Of a stretch of DNA of 64,000 nucleotides, positions 7,030 to 16,120 are shown piece after piece (the first letter of the stretch is position 1; each line of letters starts with the position of its first letter). This DNA is from Pseudomonas sp. RIT-PI-q (GTDB lineage Bacteria > Pseudomonadota > Gammaproteobacteria > Pseudomonadales > Pseudomonadaceae). The stretch covers positions 1 through 64,000 of the forward strand of contig NZ_LHPC01000034.1 of the NCBI RefSeq assembly GCF_001297125.1, written 5' to 3'. The notes below the pieces were generated by a model. That model searched no databases. It saw nothing but the letters and a program-made list of their open reading frames with translations, and was not told where the DNA came from. Made by a program: the position numbers and the translations under genes.

Positions 7030-10000
7030 CTAAAAAACCGGCATCGGATCCAGTTGTCGTCCCATTTCGCAGATCAAAAATGCGATTGAATCGGCATTGC
7101 GTAAAATGATATCCACCCGCGTGTCAGGGTTCTGTCGGTTGAAAAAAGCGTCGCGCGCGGCCTCCATGGTCTTGGTGCCAGCGATTTTCAGGACTTCCTC
7201 GCCCACGTGAGCGGCCCCCGGAATCGAATCAAGACTGATCCATGATTGCAACGTGTTATTCCAGCGGGCGAACAGTTCTTCCCTGGGTGTCGCCAGGGAC
7301 AGGGCTTCTCGCTGGAAAATCACTTGGGTTTGCTTCATGGCTCGACCATAACCGGTGATTGGCGCAACGAGATCACTGAAGGGTCGCCTGGCCTCAAGTG
7401 ACGCCACGTCCACCGTCTTTGAAAACAGGTGAGAAAATTCGTGTATCAACGTGGCGGCCTGGCTATGCCCATCGACGTTGAAAGGTTCAGTCAGGCAGGA
7501 CTTGTACCAATCGAGTTGCTGGTCGAAAAATTTCTCGGTGAAATGCACCGTCTTCTGGGAGTCCTGGTCCACCACAAACGCGATCAAATCGGCAGCCGCG
7601 TGTTTGTTTGAGCCGACGACAAAGCGTTCGGTGTTCATCAAATCTTCGTCAGGATCGACCAGCGCCGTGCAGATGGGAACGATGGCCTGTTTGATTTTAT
7701 CCAGAAGGACGCTATCAACATTGTCGACATCAAAAAAGCCTTTGAGGAAGGTATCCAGTCGCGTACCGGGGACGCGGTGCCTGAGCTGCGCCATGTTATG
7801 CAAACTGTTGAACGCGTAATAGCGAGCCATGTCGATGGCCTGCACGATCATGCGGGCTTTTTCCGGGTGATTCGTGCGAATGGCCTGCATACCCCGCGCT
7901 TCGATATTCAGTACCTGGCTGACCTCGTAGCTGGTCGCGTATTGATTGTGCATTTTCGACAAGGCTTTGCCGTAGTGCACGGTATGCACGTCCGGATCGA
8001 TCACCATTTGCCGCATCGGCGTTGTCTGCAGCGAAGGCCCGGCCTGTTCGGCATCGCGGATCTGCCAGACAGCACCGGGTTTGTCGACGCGGTAGACCTT
8101 TCCAGCGATGGGCGCGTACGGGTGTTCGCTGACCGGCTCGAGGTAAGTGCCATCGGCCGGATTTTTTGTCAGGTCCTTCAATGCCACGGTCGGCGCTTCG
8201 AGCGCCTGCAAGGCTGTACGCTGCGGCGCTGTCGGCTTTATAGCCGACCATTTCGGCTCGACCACGGCGCTCTCGACAGGTGCCGCTTCGGCAGCCACCT
8301 GCTCGGTAGCGGTCGAGGCCTCCAGCGACAAGCGGCCCATCGACACCATTTGCACGGCGCCGGCAATAAACGCCTGCAAGGCCCGTTTCCAGTGATGGTC
8401 CTGCAGTGCTTCGGCGGAGCCTTCAAAGTCTTTGAAGCTTTGCCACAAAAACAGTCCATAGGCGAGTTTGCCCGGCAACAGGCCCCCGATCATTTTGACG
8501 CCGGAGGTGAACAGGTTTTTAGCGGCTTCCCAGTCTGCCTGGCCGGTGATTTTGGACTGACTGCCGAGCATCCGCGCCAGGAGGCTGGCGTTGTCGCTGA
8601 ACAACCGGGCCAGCAGGTTGCCGTCGATGGGGGAGGAGGCGAGGGTGATATCGCTCGGTTGTCCGACAGCGGACTTGAACAGGTTGCTGAACGCTGACTG
8701 CTGATTTTCGGGTAAGCGTCGAATAATCAAGTCTTGAAGCGGGCCAGGCACATTGAGCGCTGCGACAACGCTGGCCTCGTTCTCGAATTCAGTGAACACG
8801 GAACCCGCGTGGTAAGGCGCATACAGGATTTGCGGCCCTTCATGCCCGGCGCCTGGGCCGATCAGGTACAAACCCAGGGTTTTCACGGCGGCGGCACCTG
8901 CGGTCTTGATCAGCTCCAGCGGACGGACGATCGCATGAGCGCCTTGCACGGCCGCCCGGGCCATCGCGTCCGGCATGTCCAGCACTTGCTGGATCAGGTC
9001 GAAAGCATTGGCGGAAAGACGTTGCTGCAGTTTCAACGCATGGGCATGTTGCAATAATTGCCACGGCAGTTGCTGCACAAAACGCCGCGTTCGACTGTTC
9101 GCGTCGGCGCCGGCCTGGGTCAACTTATCCGTCACCAACCTGGCGTAGTCACTGTGGATGTTCAGTGATTGCAGAAGCTGTTGGACGGCCTCTTGGTTCA
9201 GACGCTCAGGCAGGGTTTGGGTGGTGGTCGACGCAATCGTGAACCCTGTGCCCTGGGCAATGTTGACGTGGTTGAGGGCAAACTCGGTCAAGGTCCGGGA
9301 AGGCCCGGCCAGGGCCAGGTTGGGAATGATTTCGATGTGGTCGGGGTCAAGCCGCGCACCGGGAAATCGGCTGTTGAGCAGTGATTCCAATCGGTCATGG
9401 ACGAAGGATGCCAGCGTTTGGATGCCGTGCAGGTAGTCTTTGTCATCCGTCACGTTGTTGCGGTATTGCTCGAGCAATTCAAGGTGCAACTGCTGCTCTT
9501 CGACGGGGGCCATGCCGAGCCAGGCGGGCAGGGACTGCTGTCGGGCGATCGCTTTCGAGATCAGCGTGGCCCTGCGCAAGTTGGTATCGATGACCGTCTT
9601 CGTCAGTTCTCTCAGCGCTTTGTGCTTTTTGGCATCAGTCAGGTCCTGCGAGCGTAAGTGTTCGCTGGCCGCCAGAAAATGTTCGATAGACGTCTGTGAA
9701 AGGTGGTGTAGCACGTTGCCCTCGATCAGTCGCAACGCATTGAGCGAGTAGCGCTGGTGGAAATGGCGCTGGGCGGGGTTGAGGTTTTCCAGCAGTGCCA
9801 GGCGCCTGCGCGGATCAAGCAGGCGCCGGTTCAATTCCAGCTTGGCGTTGCTGATCGAATCAAAGACCTCCAGCCCCGCTGCGGGCGTCCACAGGACGGC
9901 ACGTCCGGAATTCCCGGCGTCGATTCCGCCGCGCTCGGTCAACACCAGGCAATTGGCCAAGGGCAGTACATCCCTTTGGCCGGAACACTCAAGGATCAGC

Positions 10001-11805
10001 GAATAGGCATCAGGCCGGAAACCATTGAGCGCAAGACGGCTGTTGCGATCCGGTTTGTCCGGGTTGAGCACCGTGTCGACAATGGCCTGTTCGGCGCTGC
10101 GTAACGAGGCGTCGAGCACCCGCAGGCTGGCTTCCCCGCGTATCCCGACGGACAGCGCATGAGCCAGTTGCGGCTTCATCTTCTCCAGATAGACCCGTTG
10201 CAGGGCCAGCGAAGCGACAGGTTGGGCGGCGAAGTCGGCGCTGATCAGTGACTCGACATCGCTGAAGGTTTTCGCGAAGGCCGCCGCAGTGTCCGCTCGC
10301 ACAATGGAGGGCTGTTGATTGCCCGTCAGCACCGGCCTCGTACTCCAGCGCCCTTGGGCATCCAGCGGCAGCAAGCGTTCGCTGATCATGCTGCGTATAT
10401 CCAGCGCCTTGTCGAATAAGGCATGGAGGTTGACGGCGCCGTCACTGTGACAAAACACCTGAAGCGCGTGATCAATGTTGCGCAGTTGTTTGCTGATGAT
10501 CGATTCGAACAACGTTGTAAAAATCGAACCTGAAATCACTTCACCGGTGACATGCGGCTGATCGAAACCGATGAAGCGGTTACGTTCCTCCAGGCTCAGA
10601 AGGCCGTACAGCTCATCCTCATGCCCGGCCGCGCTGAATTTACTCAGCAAGGTCTGTTTCAGGTCCGGATAGTCCTTCAATACCTGTAACCCCAGCGTCG
10701 GGGTGTAGAGAAAGGCGTTGGCGTGACTGATCATCAGGGAGCCCGCGAGCTCGACATAATTGGCCTCGTGTTCCCAAAGCCGCACGGTCTCAAGTGTGAT
10801 CGAGCGGGCCGCGCGGGTCGATGGCTCGATCAACGCGTGCAGCGCCTGGCTTTGCTCCGCGCTGATGATGTCGGCCTCGCGGTTGAGCAACAGATTGGCT
10901 CGGGCCATTTCACGCAGGGCCCGGCTGAAAAAATCGCGCCGTGACGCGCCATCGGCACTCGCCGTGTTCCAGAAGCTCTGCAGTTGGGCGCTCAGCAGAC
11001 TGGCGAGTTTGCCGGACACGCCGATGACTGCGTTTTCCCTGCGTTGCCGGTCGCCGTCGGCGGGACGTTGCTTCGGATGGGAAAACTCAAGGCGCTGCCC
11101 GGTCGGCCAGCGCCGGTGACGGTAGTGCAGCAACACGGCATCACTCAGGGACATGGCATTGATCCAGCGCTGCCCGGCGTAAACATTGACCTGGGTCTGG
11201 CGTTGATCCAGCCCGGCAAAGACCGGCGACAGCGCCTCATCCAGCGCCTGGTTGAGTAGTGAGGTGAGCGTCGGCAGCTTGAGCAGTTCGTCGAGCAGCG
11301 CCTGGTGGTTGCTTTGCTGTTGATGGGTAATGACCGCGCGCTGGTCATCGAACACATCGCCCTCAATGACTTCAAAGGTGACTTGGACGCTGGTGGCCGC
11401 CGCCAGTGTTTTTCGCGGGGCCAACGCCATGAAGGCCAGCAGGTCGTCGTCCTCGGTGGCACGCTTCAGTTGGCTTTTCAGGTGCTCGGTCAGGGCTGCG
11501 CGGCTGTCGAATTTCTGGATGCCGCCGTACGGCGTGTAGAGAATCTCGCCGTGGTCATCCGGGGTCGCGCTGAGCACGAAGCTGCCGGCCAACGGGATCG
11601 GGACCAGATGGCCTGTGCTGACCAGGATTTTTTCGGCGAGCATCGGCGGACTTTGTTGGCTGCGCAACGTCTGGCTGGCCAGTTGCAGATGACTGAACCA
11701 TTCGAAATCCTTTTGCGTGAGCCCGTGGGTGTTGCCAAGGTCATTCCACAGGCCGGGCTGCTGGAAGACCTGGGGGAAAAACAAGGGAGCAGGAGAGGTG
11801 GGCAT
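7030..11805 (-). CDS. Large toxin-like protein, dermonecrotic/DUF6543 type, with zincin motif
   Basis: This 1591-residue protein belongs, by its overall character, to the big Pseudomonas proteins annotated as dermonecrotic-toxin-domain (DUF6543). Long alpha-helical stretches with repeated motifs such as LYTPYGGIQKFDSRAALTEH, LYTPTLGLQVLKDY and LYAPYHAGSVFTEFEN occur at intervals, suggesting duplicated modules. A hydrophobic helical region lies near residues 1100-1160. The C-terminal 350 residues hold HEFSH at 1455-1459 within TLIHEFSHLF, followed by a D...YG segment (SDLVAPITGYG), which resembles an aspzincin metalloprotease. No signal peptide is visible, so export would need a special route. 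It stands alone, transcribed away from dpkA. No leucine-rich repeats or RHS repeats are seen. Confidence 0.75.
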   Translation of the reverse strand: MPTSPAPLFFPQVFQQPGLWNDLGNTHGLTQKDFEWFSHLQLASQTLRSQQSPPMLAEKILVSTGHLVPIPLAGSFVLSATPDDHGEILYTPYGGIQKFDSRAALTEHLKSQLKRATEDDDLLAFMALAPRKTLAAATSVQVTFEVIEGDVFDDQRAVITHQQQSNHQALLDELLKLPTLTSLLNQALDEALSPVFAGLDQRQTQVNVYAGQRWINAMSLSDAVLLHYRHRRWPTGQRLEFSHPKQRPADGDRQRRENAVIGVSGKLASLLSAQLQSFWNTASADGASRRDFFSRALREMARANLLLNREADIISAEQSQALHALIEPSTRAARSITLETVRLWEHEANYVELAGSLMISHANAFLYTPTLGLQVLKDYPDLKQTLLSKFSAAGHEDELYGLLSLEERNRFIGFDQPHVTGEVISGSIFTTLFESIISKQLRNIDHALQVFCHSDGAVNLHALFDKALDIRSMISERLLPLDAQGRWSTRPVLTGNQQPSIVRADTAAAFAKTFSDVESLISADFAAQPVASLALQRVYLEKMKPQLAHALSVGIRGEASLRVLDASLRSAEQAIVDTVLNPDKPDRNSRLALNGFRPDAYSLILECSGQRDVLPLANCLVLTERGGIDAGNSGRAVLWTPAAGLEVFDSISNAKLELNRRLLDPRRRLALLENLNPAQRHFHQRYSLNALRLIEGNVLHHLSQTSIEHFLAASEHLRSQDLTDAKKHKALRELTKTVIDTNLRRATLISKAIARQQSLPAWLGMAPVEEQQLHLELLEQYRNNVTDDKDYLHGIQTLASFVHDRLESLLNSRFPGARLDPDHIEIIPNLALAGPSRTLTEFALNHVNIAQGTGFTIASTTTQTLPERLNQEAVQQLLQSLNIHSDYARLVTDKLTQAGADANSRTRRFVQQLPWQLLQHAHALKLQQRLSANAFDLIQQVLDMPDAMARAAVQGAHAIVRPLELIKTAGAAAVKTLGLYLIGPGAGHEGPQILYAPYHAGSVFTEFENEASVVAALNVPGPLQDLIIRRLPENQQSAFSNLFKSAVGQPSDITLASSPIDGNLLARLFSDNASLLARMLGSQSKITGQADWEAAKNLFTSGVKMIGGLLPGKLAYGLFLWQSFKDFEGSAEALQDHHWKRALQAFIAGAVQMVSMGRLSLEASTATEQVAAEAAPVESAVVEPKWSAIKPTAPQRTALQALEAPTVALKDLTKNPADGTYLEPVSEHPYAPIAGKVYRVDKPGAVWQIRDAEQAGPSLQTTPMRQMVIDPDVHTVHYGKALSKMHNQYATSYEVSQVLNIEARGMQAIRTNHPEKARMIVQAIDMARYYAFNSLHNMAQLRHRVPGTRLDTFLKGFFDVDNVDSVLLDKIKQAIVPICTALVDPDEDLMNTERFVVGSNKHAAADLIAFVVDQDSQKTVHFTEKFFDQQLDWYKSCLTEPFNVDGHSQAATLIHEFSHLFSKTVDVASLEARRPFSDLVAPITGYGRAMKQTQVIFQREALSLATPREELFARWNNTLQSWISLDSIPGAAHVGEEVLKIAGTKTMEAARDAFFNRQNPDTRVDIILRNADSIAFLICEMGRQLDPMPVF

Positions 11806-11942
11806 CGTCGAGTCTCGTTCAGGGCGCCGCGGTGTGCGCCTGTGGTTGGAGACTCGAGACTAAAAGTCGCTGGCGTGTCGCAGGTGGTAGATAGTTAACA
11901 CATGCGCTGTCGGTGTTCGTGTAGGTGGGCGCTATCGAAGGG

Positions 11943-11972
11943 TTGACAGGTCACTCGCCGCGCGTTGTTAAT
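11943..11972 (+). promoter_or_regulatory. Candidate sigma-70 promoter for dpkA
   Basis: TTGACA at 11943-11948 and GTTAAT at 11967-11972 are 18 bases apart, about 50 bases before the dpkA start. The -35 is perfect and the -10 is weak. Confidence 0.4.
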
Positions 11973-12024
11973 CGTTCGTCTTCGTACGCTGTTGCCCCCT
12001 CCAATAATTAGTCTGGAGCTTCAG

Positions 12025-13077
12025 ATGTCTGCCCCACACGATCATGTGTCTACTGTTGTCTCGCAAAACCTGTCCCTTGATGAGCTGACAGCCTTGCTTG
12101 AGAAGATATTCCTGCGTCATGGCACATCGGCCGATGTCGCGCGGGTGCTGGCCGAAAACTGCGCCGGTGCCGAGCGCGATGGCGCGCACAGCCACGGCGT
12201 GTTCCGTATTCCGGGTTACGTGTCGACGCTCAAGAGCGGCTGGGTCAATGGCCAGGCCGTGCCGGTGGTCGAGGACGTGGCTTCGGGTTTTGTCCGGGTC
12301 GACGCCGGTAACGGTTTCGCCCAGCCAGCCCTCGCGGCGGCCCGTGCCTTGCTGGTGGAAAAGGCCCGCAGTGCCGGCATTGCGGTGCTGGCGATCCGTA
12401 ACTCCCACCATTTCGCCGCGTTGTGGCCGGATGTCGAGCCGTTTGCCTATGAAGGGCTGGTGGCGCTGAGTGTGGTCAATAGCATGACCTGCGTGGTGCC
12501 GCACGGTGCCGATCGCCCGCTGTTCGGGACCAACCCGATTGCTTTCGCCGCCCCGCGTGCCGACGGTGAGCCGATTGTCTTCGACCTGGCGACCAGCGCC
12601 ATTGCCCATGGCGATGTGCAGATTGCTGCACGCAAGGGCGAACGCTTGTCGCCGGGCATGGGCGTTGACAGCCTCGGCCAGCCGACGCAAGACCCGAAAG
12701 CCATACTTGAGGGCGGCGCATTGCTGCCGTTCGGCGGGCACAAGGGTTCGGCGCTGTCGATGATGGTTGAACTGTTGGCGGCGGCGTTGACTGGGGGGAA
12801 TTTTTCGTTCGAGTTTGACTGGTCCAACCATCCCGGTGCGAAAACGCCGTGGACTGGCCAGTTGCTGATCGTGATCGATCCGAGCAAGGCGGCCGGGCAG
12901 AATTTTGCCGAGCGCAGTCAGGAGCTGGTGCGGCAGATGCATGGTGTGGGGCTCAAGCGTTTGCCGGGTGATCGACGCCATTATCAGCGCGCCAAGTCGA
13001 ACGCTGACGGCATTCACCTCGACCCACAGACGCTGGCCGAATTGCAGGAGCTCGCAGGACAATTGTCGGGCAGTTAA
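12025..13077 (+). CDS. dpkA: Delta1-piperideine-2-carboxylate/pyrroline-2-carboxylate reductase
   Basis: This 350-residue cytosolic enzyme of the malate/L-lactate dehydrogenase (Ldh_2) fold reduces cyclic imino acids with NADPH, turning piperideine-2-carboxylate into L-pipecolate in D-lysine breakdown and pyrroline-2-carboxylate into proline. The landmarks DGAHSHGVFRIPGYVSTL, NSHHFAALWPDVEPFA, SVVNSMTCVVPHGA and LPFGGHKGSALSMMVELLAA agree closely with the P. putida enzyme as I recall it. The frame is open to 11965, but the ATG at 12025 follows a GGAG site and gives the family length. It is a single gene here, without other lysine-degradation genes beside it. Confidence 0.88.
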   Translation: MSAPHDHVSTVVSQNLSLDELTALLEKIFLRHGTSADVARVLAENCAGAERDGAHSHGVFRIPGYVSTLKSGWVNGQAVPVVEDVASGFVRVDAGNGFAQPALAAARALLVEKARSAGIAVLAIRNSHHFAALWPDVEPFAYEGLVALSVVNSMTCVVPHGADRPLFGTNPIAFAAPRADGEPIVFDLATSAIAHGDVQIAARKGERLSPGMGVDSLGQPTQDPKAILEGGALLPFGGHKGSALSMMVELLAAALTGGNFSFEFDWSNHPGAKTPWTGQLLIVIDPSKAAGQNFAERSQELVRQMHGVGLKRLPGDRRHYQRAKSNADGIHLDPQTLAELQELAGQLSGS

Positions 13078-13087
13078 TGCAATAAAT

Positions 13088-13178
13088 GTGGGAGCGGGCT
13101 TGCCCGCGAAGGCGGTGTGTCAGGCAACATTAATGTCGCCTGATGCTCCCTCTTCGCGGGCAAGCCCGCTCCCACAGG
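13088..13178. repeat. REP inverted pair
   Basis: The arms tgtgggagcgggcttgcccg... and their exact complement lie about 90 bases apart end to end, between the convergent dpkA and DUF883 genes. Confidence 0.85.
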
Positions 13179-13217
13179 TTTTGTACGTCAATTGCAATGG
13201 TGGTTTTTTCGCGGTGC

Positions 13218-13535
13218 TTAGCGGCGGGCTAGCAGCAACCCGACCACCAAACCGAAACCGGCGGAGACCGCCACAGTTTGCCATGGATGACCACCGATGT
13301 AGGTTTGCGTGGCTTCGACCGCGGGCAAGGTCCGGTCGCGAACGCTGGTGACCGAGTCCCGGGCCTGCTGGAGTTTCTGGGCGATTTGCCCACGAAGTGT
13401 CTCAGCGTCCTCACCGACCAGTGAGGCACTGCTTTTCAGCAGTTTTTCCGACTCTTCGATCAAAGACTGAAGTTCGCTGAAGGCCTGATCCTTGATTTGA
13501 TCCGAGGCGGTTTGCGCGGCGGTTTTCCGGGCCAT
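13218..13535 (-). CDS. DUF883 family protein (ElaB/YqjD-like)
   Basis: This 105-residue protein begins MARKTAAQTASDQIKDQAFS, continues as a long amphipathic helix or coiled coil, and ends with GGHPWQTVAVSAGFGLVVGL and LLARR, the DUF883 C-terminal membrane segment. E. coli ElaB, YqjD and YgaM are inner-membrane proteins of this family that bind ribosomes in stationary phase. Function here is inferred from the family only. The start at 13535 has AAGGAG eight bases upstream; the longer frame is not needed. Confidence 0.85.
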   Translation of the reverse strand: MARKTAAQTASDQIKDQAFSELQSLIEESEKLLKSSASLVGEDAETLRGQIAQKLQQARDSVTSVRDRTLPAVEATQTYIGGHPWQTVAVSAGFGLVVGLLLARR

Positions 13536-13700
13536 TGAAGTTCTCCTTGCAGGTGAATGGACAGTGAACAATGGAGTCCTGCGCGAGTGAAAAAGTTGCA
13601 GCGAATTTGCGCCGGGACTCGATCCTGATGAAAAATCCAGCGCAGGACATTTCCGCCTACAGTGTAAGATGTCGCCTATTTTACGCAGCAGGTAATTCCC

Positions 13701-13952
13701 ATGAGCTTCAATCTGGCCGACAAACCCCTCGCCGAGCGCGCTGCGCTGGAAGATGAGAAATCCCGTCTGTTCGATCTTTGGCAAACCAACCTGGGCAAAT
13801 CCAAGGGCGAGGCCGCACGGTTGTTCGGCGAACGCGCCAAGCGCAAAGGCAAATGGGCCGAATGGGTCCGTTCCGAACTGGACGGCATGTCGCCGCCGGA
13901 ATACGCCAATATGGTGCGCAGTGAAGTAAACCGCCTGATGGCCGCCAAGTAA
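13701..13952 (+). CDS. Conserved-looking hypothetical protein, 83 aa
   Basis: This small soluble protein is highly charged and mostly helical (MSFNLADKPLAERAALEDEK ... KRKGKWAEWVRSELDGMSPP). No signal peptide, membrane segment or known motif is visible. The start has AGGT about 8 bases upstream. It lies divergent from the DUF883 gene and ends just before a long inverted repeat. I do not recognise it. Confidence 0.65.
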   Translation: MSFNLADKPLAERAALEDEKSRLFDLWQTNLGKSKGEAARLFGERAKRKGKWAEWVRSELDGMSPPEYANMVRSEVNRLMAAK

Positions 13953-13962
13953 GCCGCGATCG

Positions 13963-14050
13963 CTGTAGGAGCTGCCGAAGGCTGCGATCTTTTGATCTTG
14001 TTTTCAAAGAAGAAAAATCAAAAGATCGCAGCCTTCGGCAGCTCCTACAG
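13963..14050. repeat. Perfect 34-bp inverted repeat
   Basis: Arms 13963-13996 and 14017-14050 are exact complements with a 20-base loop. The arm begins CTGTAGGAGCTGCCGAAGGC. It sits between convergent genes and could also stop transcription. A related element occurs at 40988-41069. Confidence 0.85.
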
Positions 14051-14062
14051 GGTTTTGTACCG

Positions 14063-14980
14063 TTATTGAGCGCTCGCAAAGCTCGCGACAATCGCCTCGC
14101 GCACTCTCACCACCACCGGATCGAGCTGCGTATTGGTGCGCCAGCCCAGTTCGATCGGGTAACGCGGTAACGCCAGCGGGCAGGGCAGCAGCGCCAGGCC
14201 GCTGAGCGCCGCGATGCTTTGCGCCGCATGAGCCGGAATGGTCGCCACCGCCTGACTGCCTTTCAGCAAATAGGGTAACGCCGCAAAGTGCGTGGTCGAG
14301 GCACACACCCGCCGGCTCAACCCAAGCGCCGCCAGCCCCTCATCGGTAATCCCGATAAAACCGCCTGACGACACCAGAATGTGCTCACGGGCGACGAATT
14401 CCTCAAGACTCAGCGTCTGCTGTCCCTCAGCGAGGCTCAACGGATCCACCAGGCACAGATAACCGCCTTCACCCAGCACCTGACGGCTGAGTAACCGCTC
14501 GGCAAACCCACCGGCGGTAATCGCCAGGTCGATGCTGCGATCCATCAATGCGTGGGCGACGATCTGGCTGTGGGTCTGGCGAAAGATCAGCCGCAGCTGC
14601 GGCGCACTGATCGCAATATGCTCGATCAAGCGTCGCCCGTAGGCGATTTCAAAATCATCCGACAAGCCCACGGTGACCGAGCGTCCGTCGTAGTGATTGG
14701 CAGCGGGATCGACCATCGCCAGGCTCTGGCGGCATTTATTCAGGGCATCGCTGACCACCGGTTTCAACTGATTGGCCTTGAGCGTCGGGGCGAATCCGCG
14801 GCCGGTGCGCACGAATAGCTGATCGCCATACACCTCGCGCAGCCGACGCAACGCGGCGCTGACCGCCGATTGTGTTACGCCCAGACGTAACGCGGCGCGG
14901 CTCGCACTGGATTCTTCATGCAAGGCTTCGAAGACTTTGAGCAGGTTGAGGTCGACGGTGGCGATATTCATTTGATTCAT
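14063..14980 (-). CDS. LysR-family transcriptional regulator
   Basis: This 305-residue regulator begins MNQMNIATVDLNLLKVFEAL and has the helix-turn-helix LRLGVTQSAVSAALRRLREV, then an effector-binding domain. The wording DLNLL...FVRTGRGFAPT places it near the NodD/NahR/LeuO-like branch. Starts at 14980 or 14971 are both possible and neither has a clear ribosome site. It is divergent from the nitrilase gene across 86 bases and probably regulates it. The inducer is unknown. Confidence 0.88.
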   Translation of the reverse strand: MNQMNIATVDLNLLKVFEALHEESSASRAALRLGVTQSAVSAALRRLREVYGDQLFVRTGRGFAPTLKANQLKPVVSDALNKCRQSLAMVDPAANHYDGRSVTVGLSDDFEIAYGRRLIEHIAISAPQLRLIFRQTHSQIVAHALMDRSIDLAITAGGFAERLLSRQVLGEGGYLCLVDPLSLAEGQQTLSLEEFVAREHILVSSGGFIGITDEGLAALGLSRRVCASTTHFAALPYLLKGSQAVATIPAHAAQSIAALSGLALLPCPLALPRYPIELGWRTNTQLDPVVVRVREAIVASFASAQ

Positions 14981-15066
14981 ATCATTCAGCAGTGAATCGG
15001 GCTTTATTGATGATCCCGTGGCGTCCGAGAATGAGCAACACCTCATTGCTTTTCGGAGTGACTGCC

Positions 15067-15990
15067 ATGCCCAAGTCAATCGTTGCTGCACTGCAAATCG
15101 GCGCTCTACCGGGCGGTAAAGCCGAGACACTGGAACAGATTCTGTCGTATGAAAATGCCATTCTTGAGTCGGGCGCCGCGCTGGTGGTGATGCCTGAGGC
15201 GTTGCTCGGCGGATATCCCAAAGGCGAGGGTTTCGGCACGCAGCTGGGTTATCGACTGCCGGAAGGGCGTGAAGCTTTTGCCCGGTATTTTGCCAACGCC
15301 ATTGACGTGCCCGGCGCGGAAACCGAAGCCTTGGCCGGGTTGTCGGCGCGCACGGGTGCGAACCTGGTGATCGGCGTTATTGAGCGCGCTGGCAGCACCT
15401 TGTTCTGCACCGCGTTGCACTTCGATCCGCAGGCCGGATTGGTGGCCAAGCACCGCAAACTGATGCCGACCGGCACTGAACGGCTGATCTGGGGCAAGGG
15501 CGATGGTTCGACGCTGCCGGTGATCGACAGTCAGGTCGGGAAGATCGGCGCGGTGATCTGCTGGGAAAACATGATGCCGCTGCTGCGCACCGCGATGTAC
15601 GCCAAAGGCGTGGAGGTCTGGTGCGCGCCAACGGTGGACGAGCGCGAGATGTGGCAGGTCAGCATGCGCCATATCGCCCATGAAGGCCGCTGCTTCGTGG
15701 TCAGCGCCTGTCAGGTGCAAGACTCACCGCAAGCCTTGGGCGTGGAGATCGCCAACTGGCCAGCGGACCGACCATTGATTGCGGGCGGCAGCATCATCGT
15801 CGGACCGATGGGCGATATTCTGGCGGGTCCACTGCGCGACCGCGCCGGTTTACTCACCGCACAAATCGATACCGACGACCTGGTCCGCGCCCGTTACGAC
15901 TACGACGTGGTCGGCCACTACGCACGCCCCGACGTGTTTGAGTTGACAGTCGATGAACGCGCCAAACCCGGCGTCCAATTCAACACCTGA
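15067..15990 (+). CDS. Nitrilase-superfamily carbon-nitrogen hydrolase
   Basis: This 307-residue enzyme has the nitrilase triad: Glu44 (VVMPEALLGGYP), Lys131 (KHRKLMPTGTERL) and Cys165 (VICWENMMPLLR). The CWENMMPL motif and the 'MPTGTERLIWGKGDG' region are typical of true aliphatic or aromatic nitrilases, which turn nitriles into carboxylic acids and ammonia, rather than amidases. The ATG at 15067 with a GGAG site eight bases upstream is preferred over the open frame from 14992. A divergent LysR regulator suggests induction by a nitrile or its product. Substrate cannot be read from sequence. Confidence 0.88.
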   Translation: MPKSIVAALQIGALPGGKAETLEQILSYENAILESGAALVVMPEALLGGYPKGEGFGTQLGYRLPEGREAFARYFANAIDVPGAETEALAGLSARTGANLVIGVIERAGSTLFCTALHFDPQAGLVAKHRKLMPTGTERLIWGKGDGSTLPVIDSQVGKIGAVICWENMMPLLRTAMYAKGVEVWCAPTVDEREMWQVSMRHIAHEGRCFVVSACQVQDSPQALGVEIANWPADRPLIAGGSIIVGPMGDILAGPLRDRAGLLTAQIDTDDLVRARYDYDVVGHYARPDVFELTVDERAKPGVQFNT

Positions 15991-16021
15991 CCTCCTACAT
16001 TGGATTGGTGTCGCACCACCC

Positions 16022-16114
16022 CTGTAGGAGCCGGCTTGCCGGCGAAGAGGCCGGTACATTCAGCATCCATGTCGACTGGCAGTCCGCCTTCGTGAGCAAG
16101 CCCGCTCCCACAAG
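16022..16114. repeat. REP inverted pair, imperfect
   Basis: The left arm is of the 'gtaggagccggcttgccggc' type and the right arm of the 'gagcaagcccgctccc' type, so two different REP variants are paired here. Confidence 0.75.
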
Positions 16115-16120
16115 GGATTT

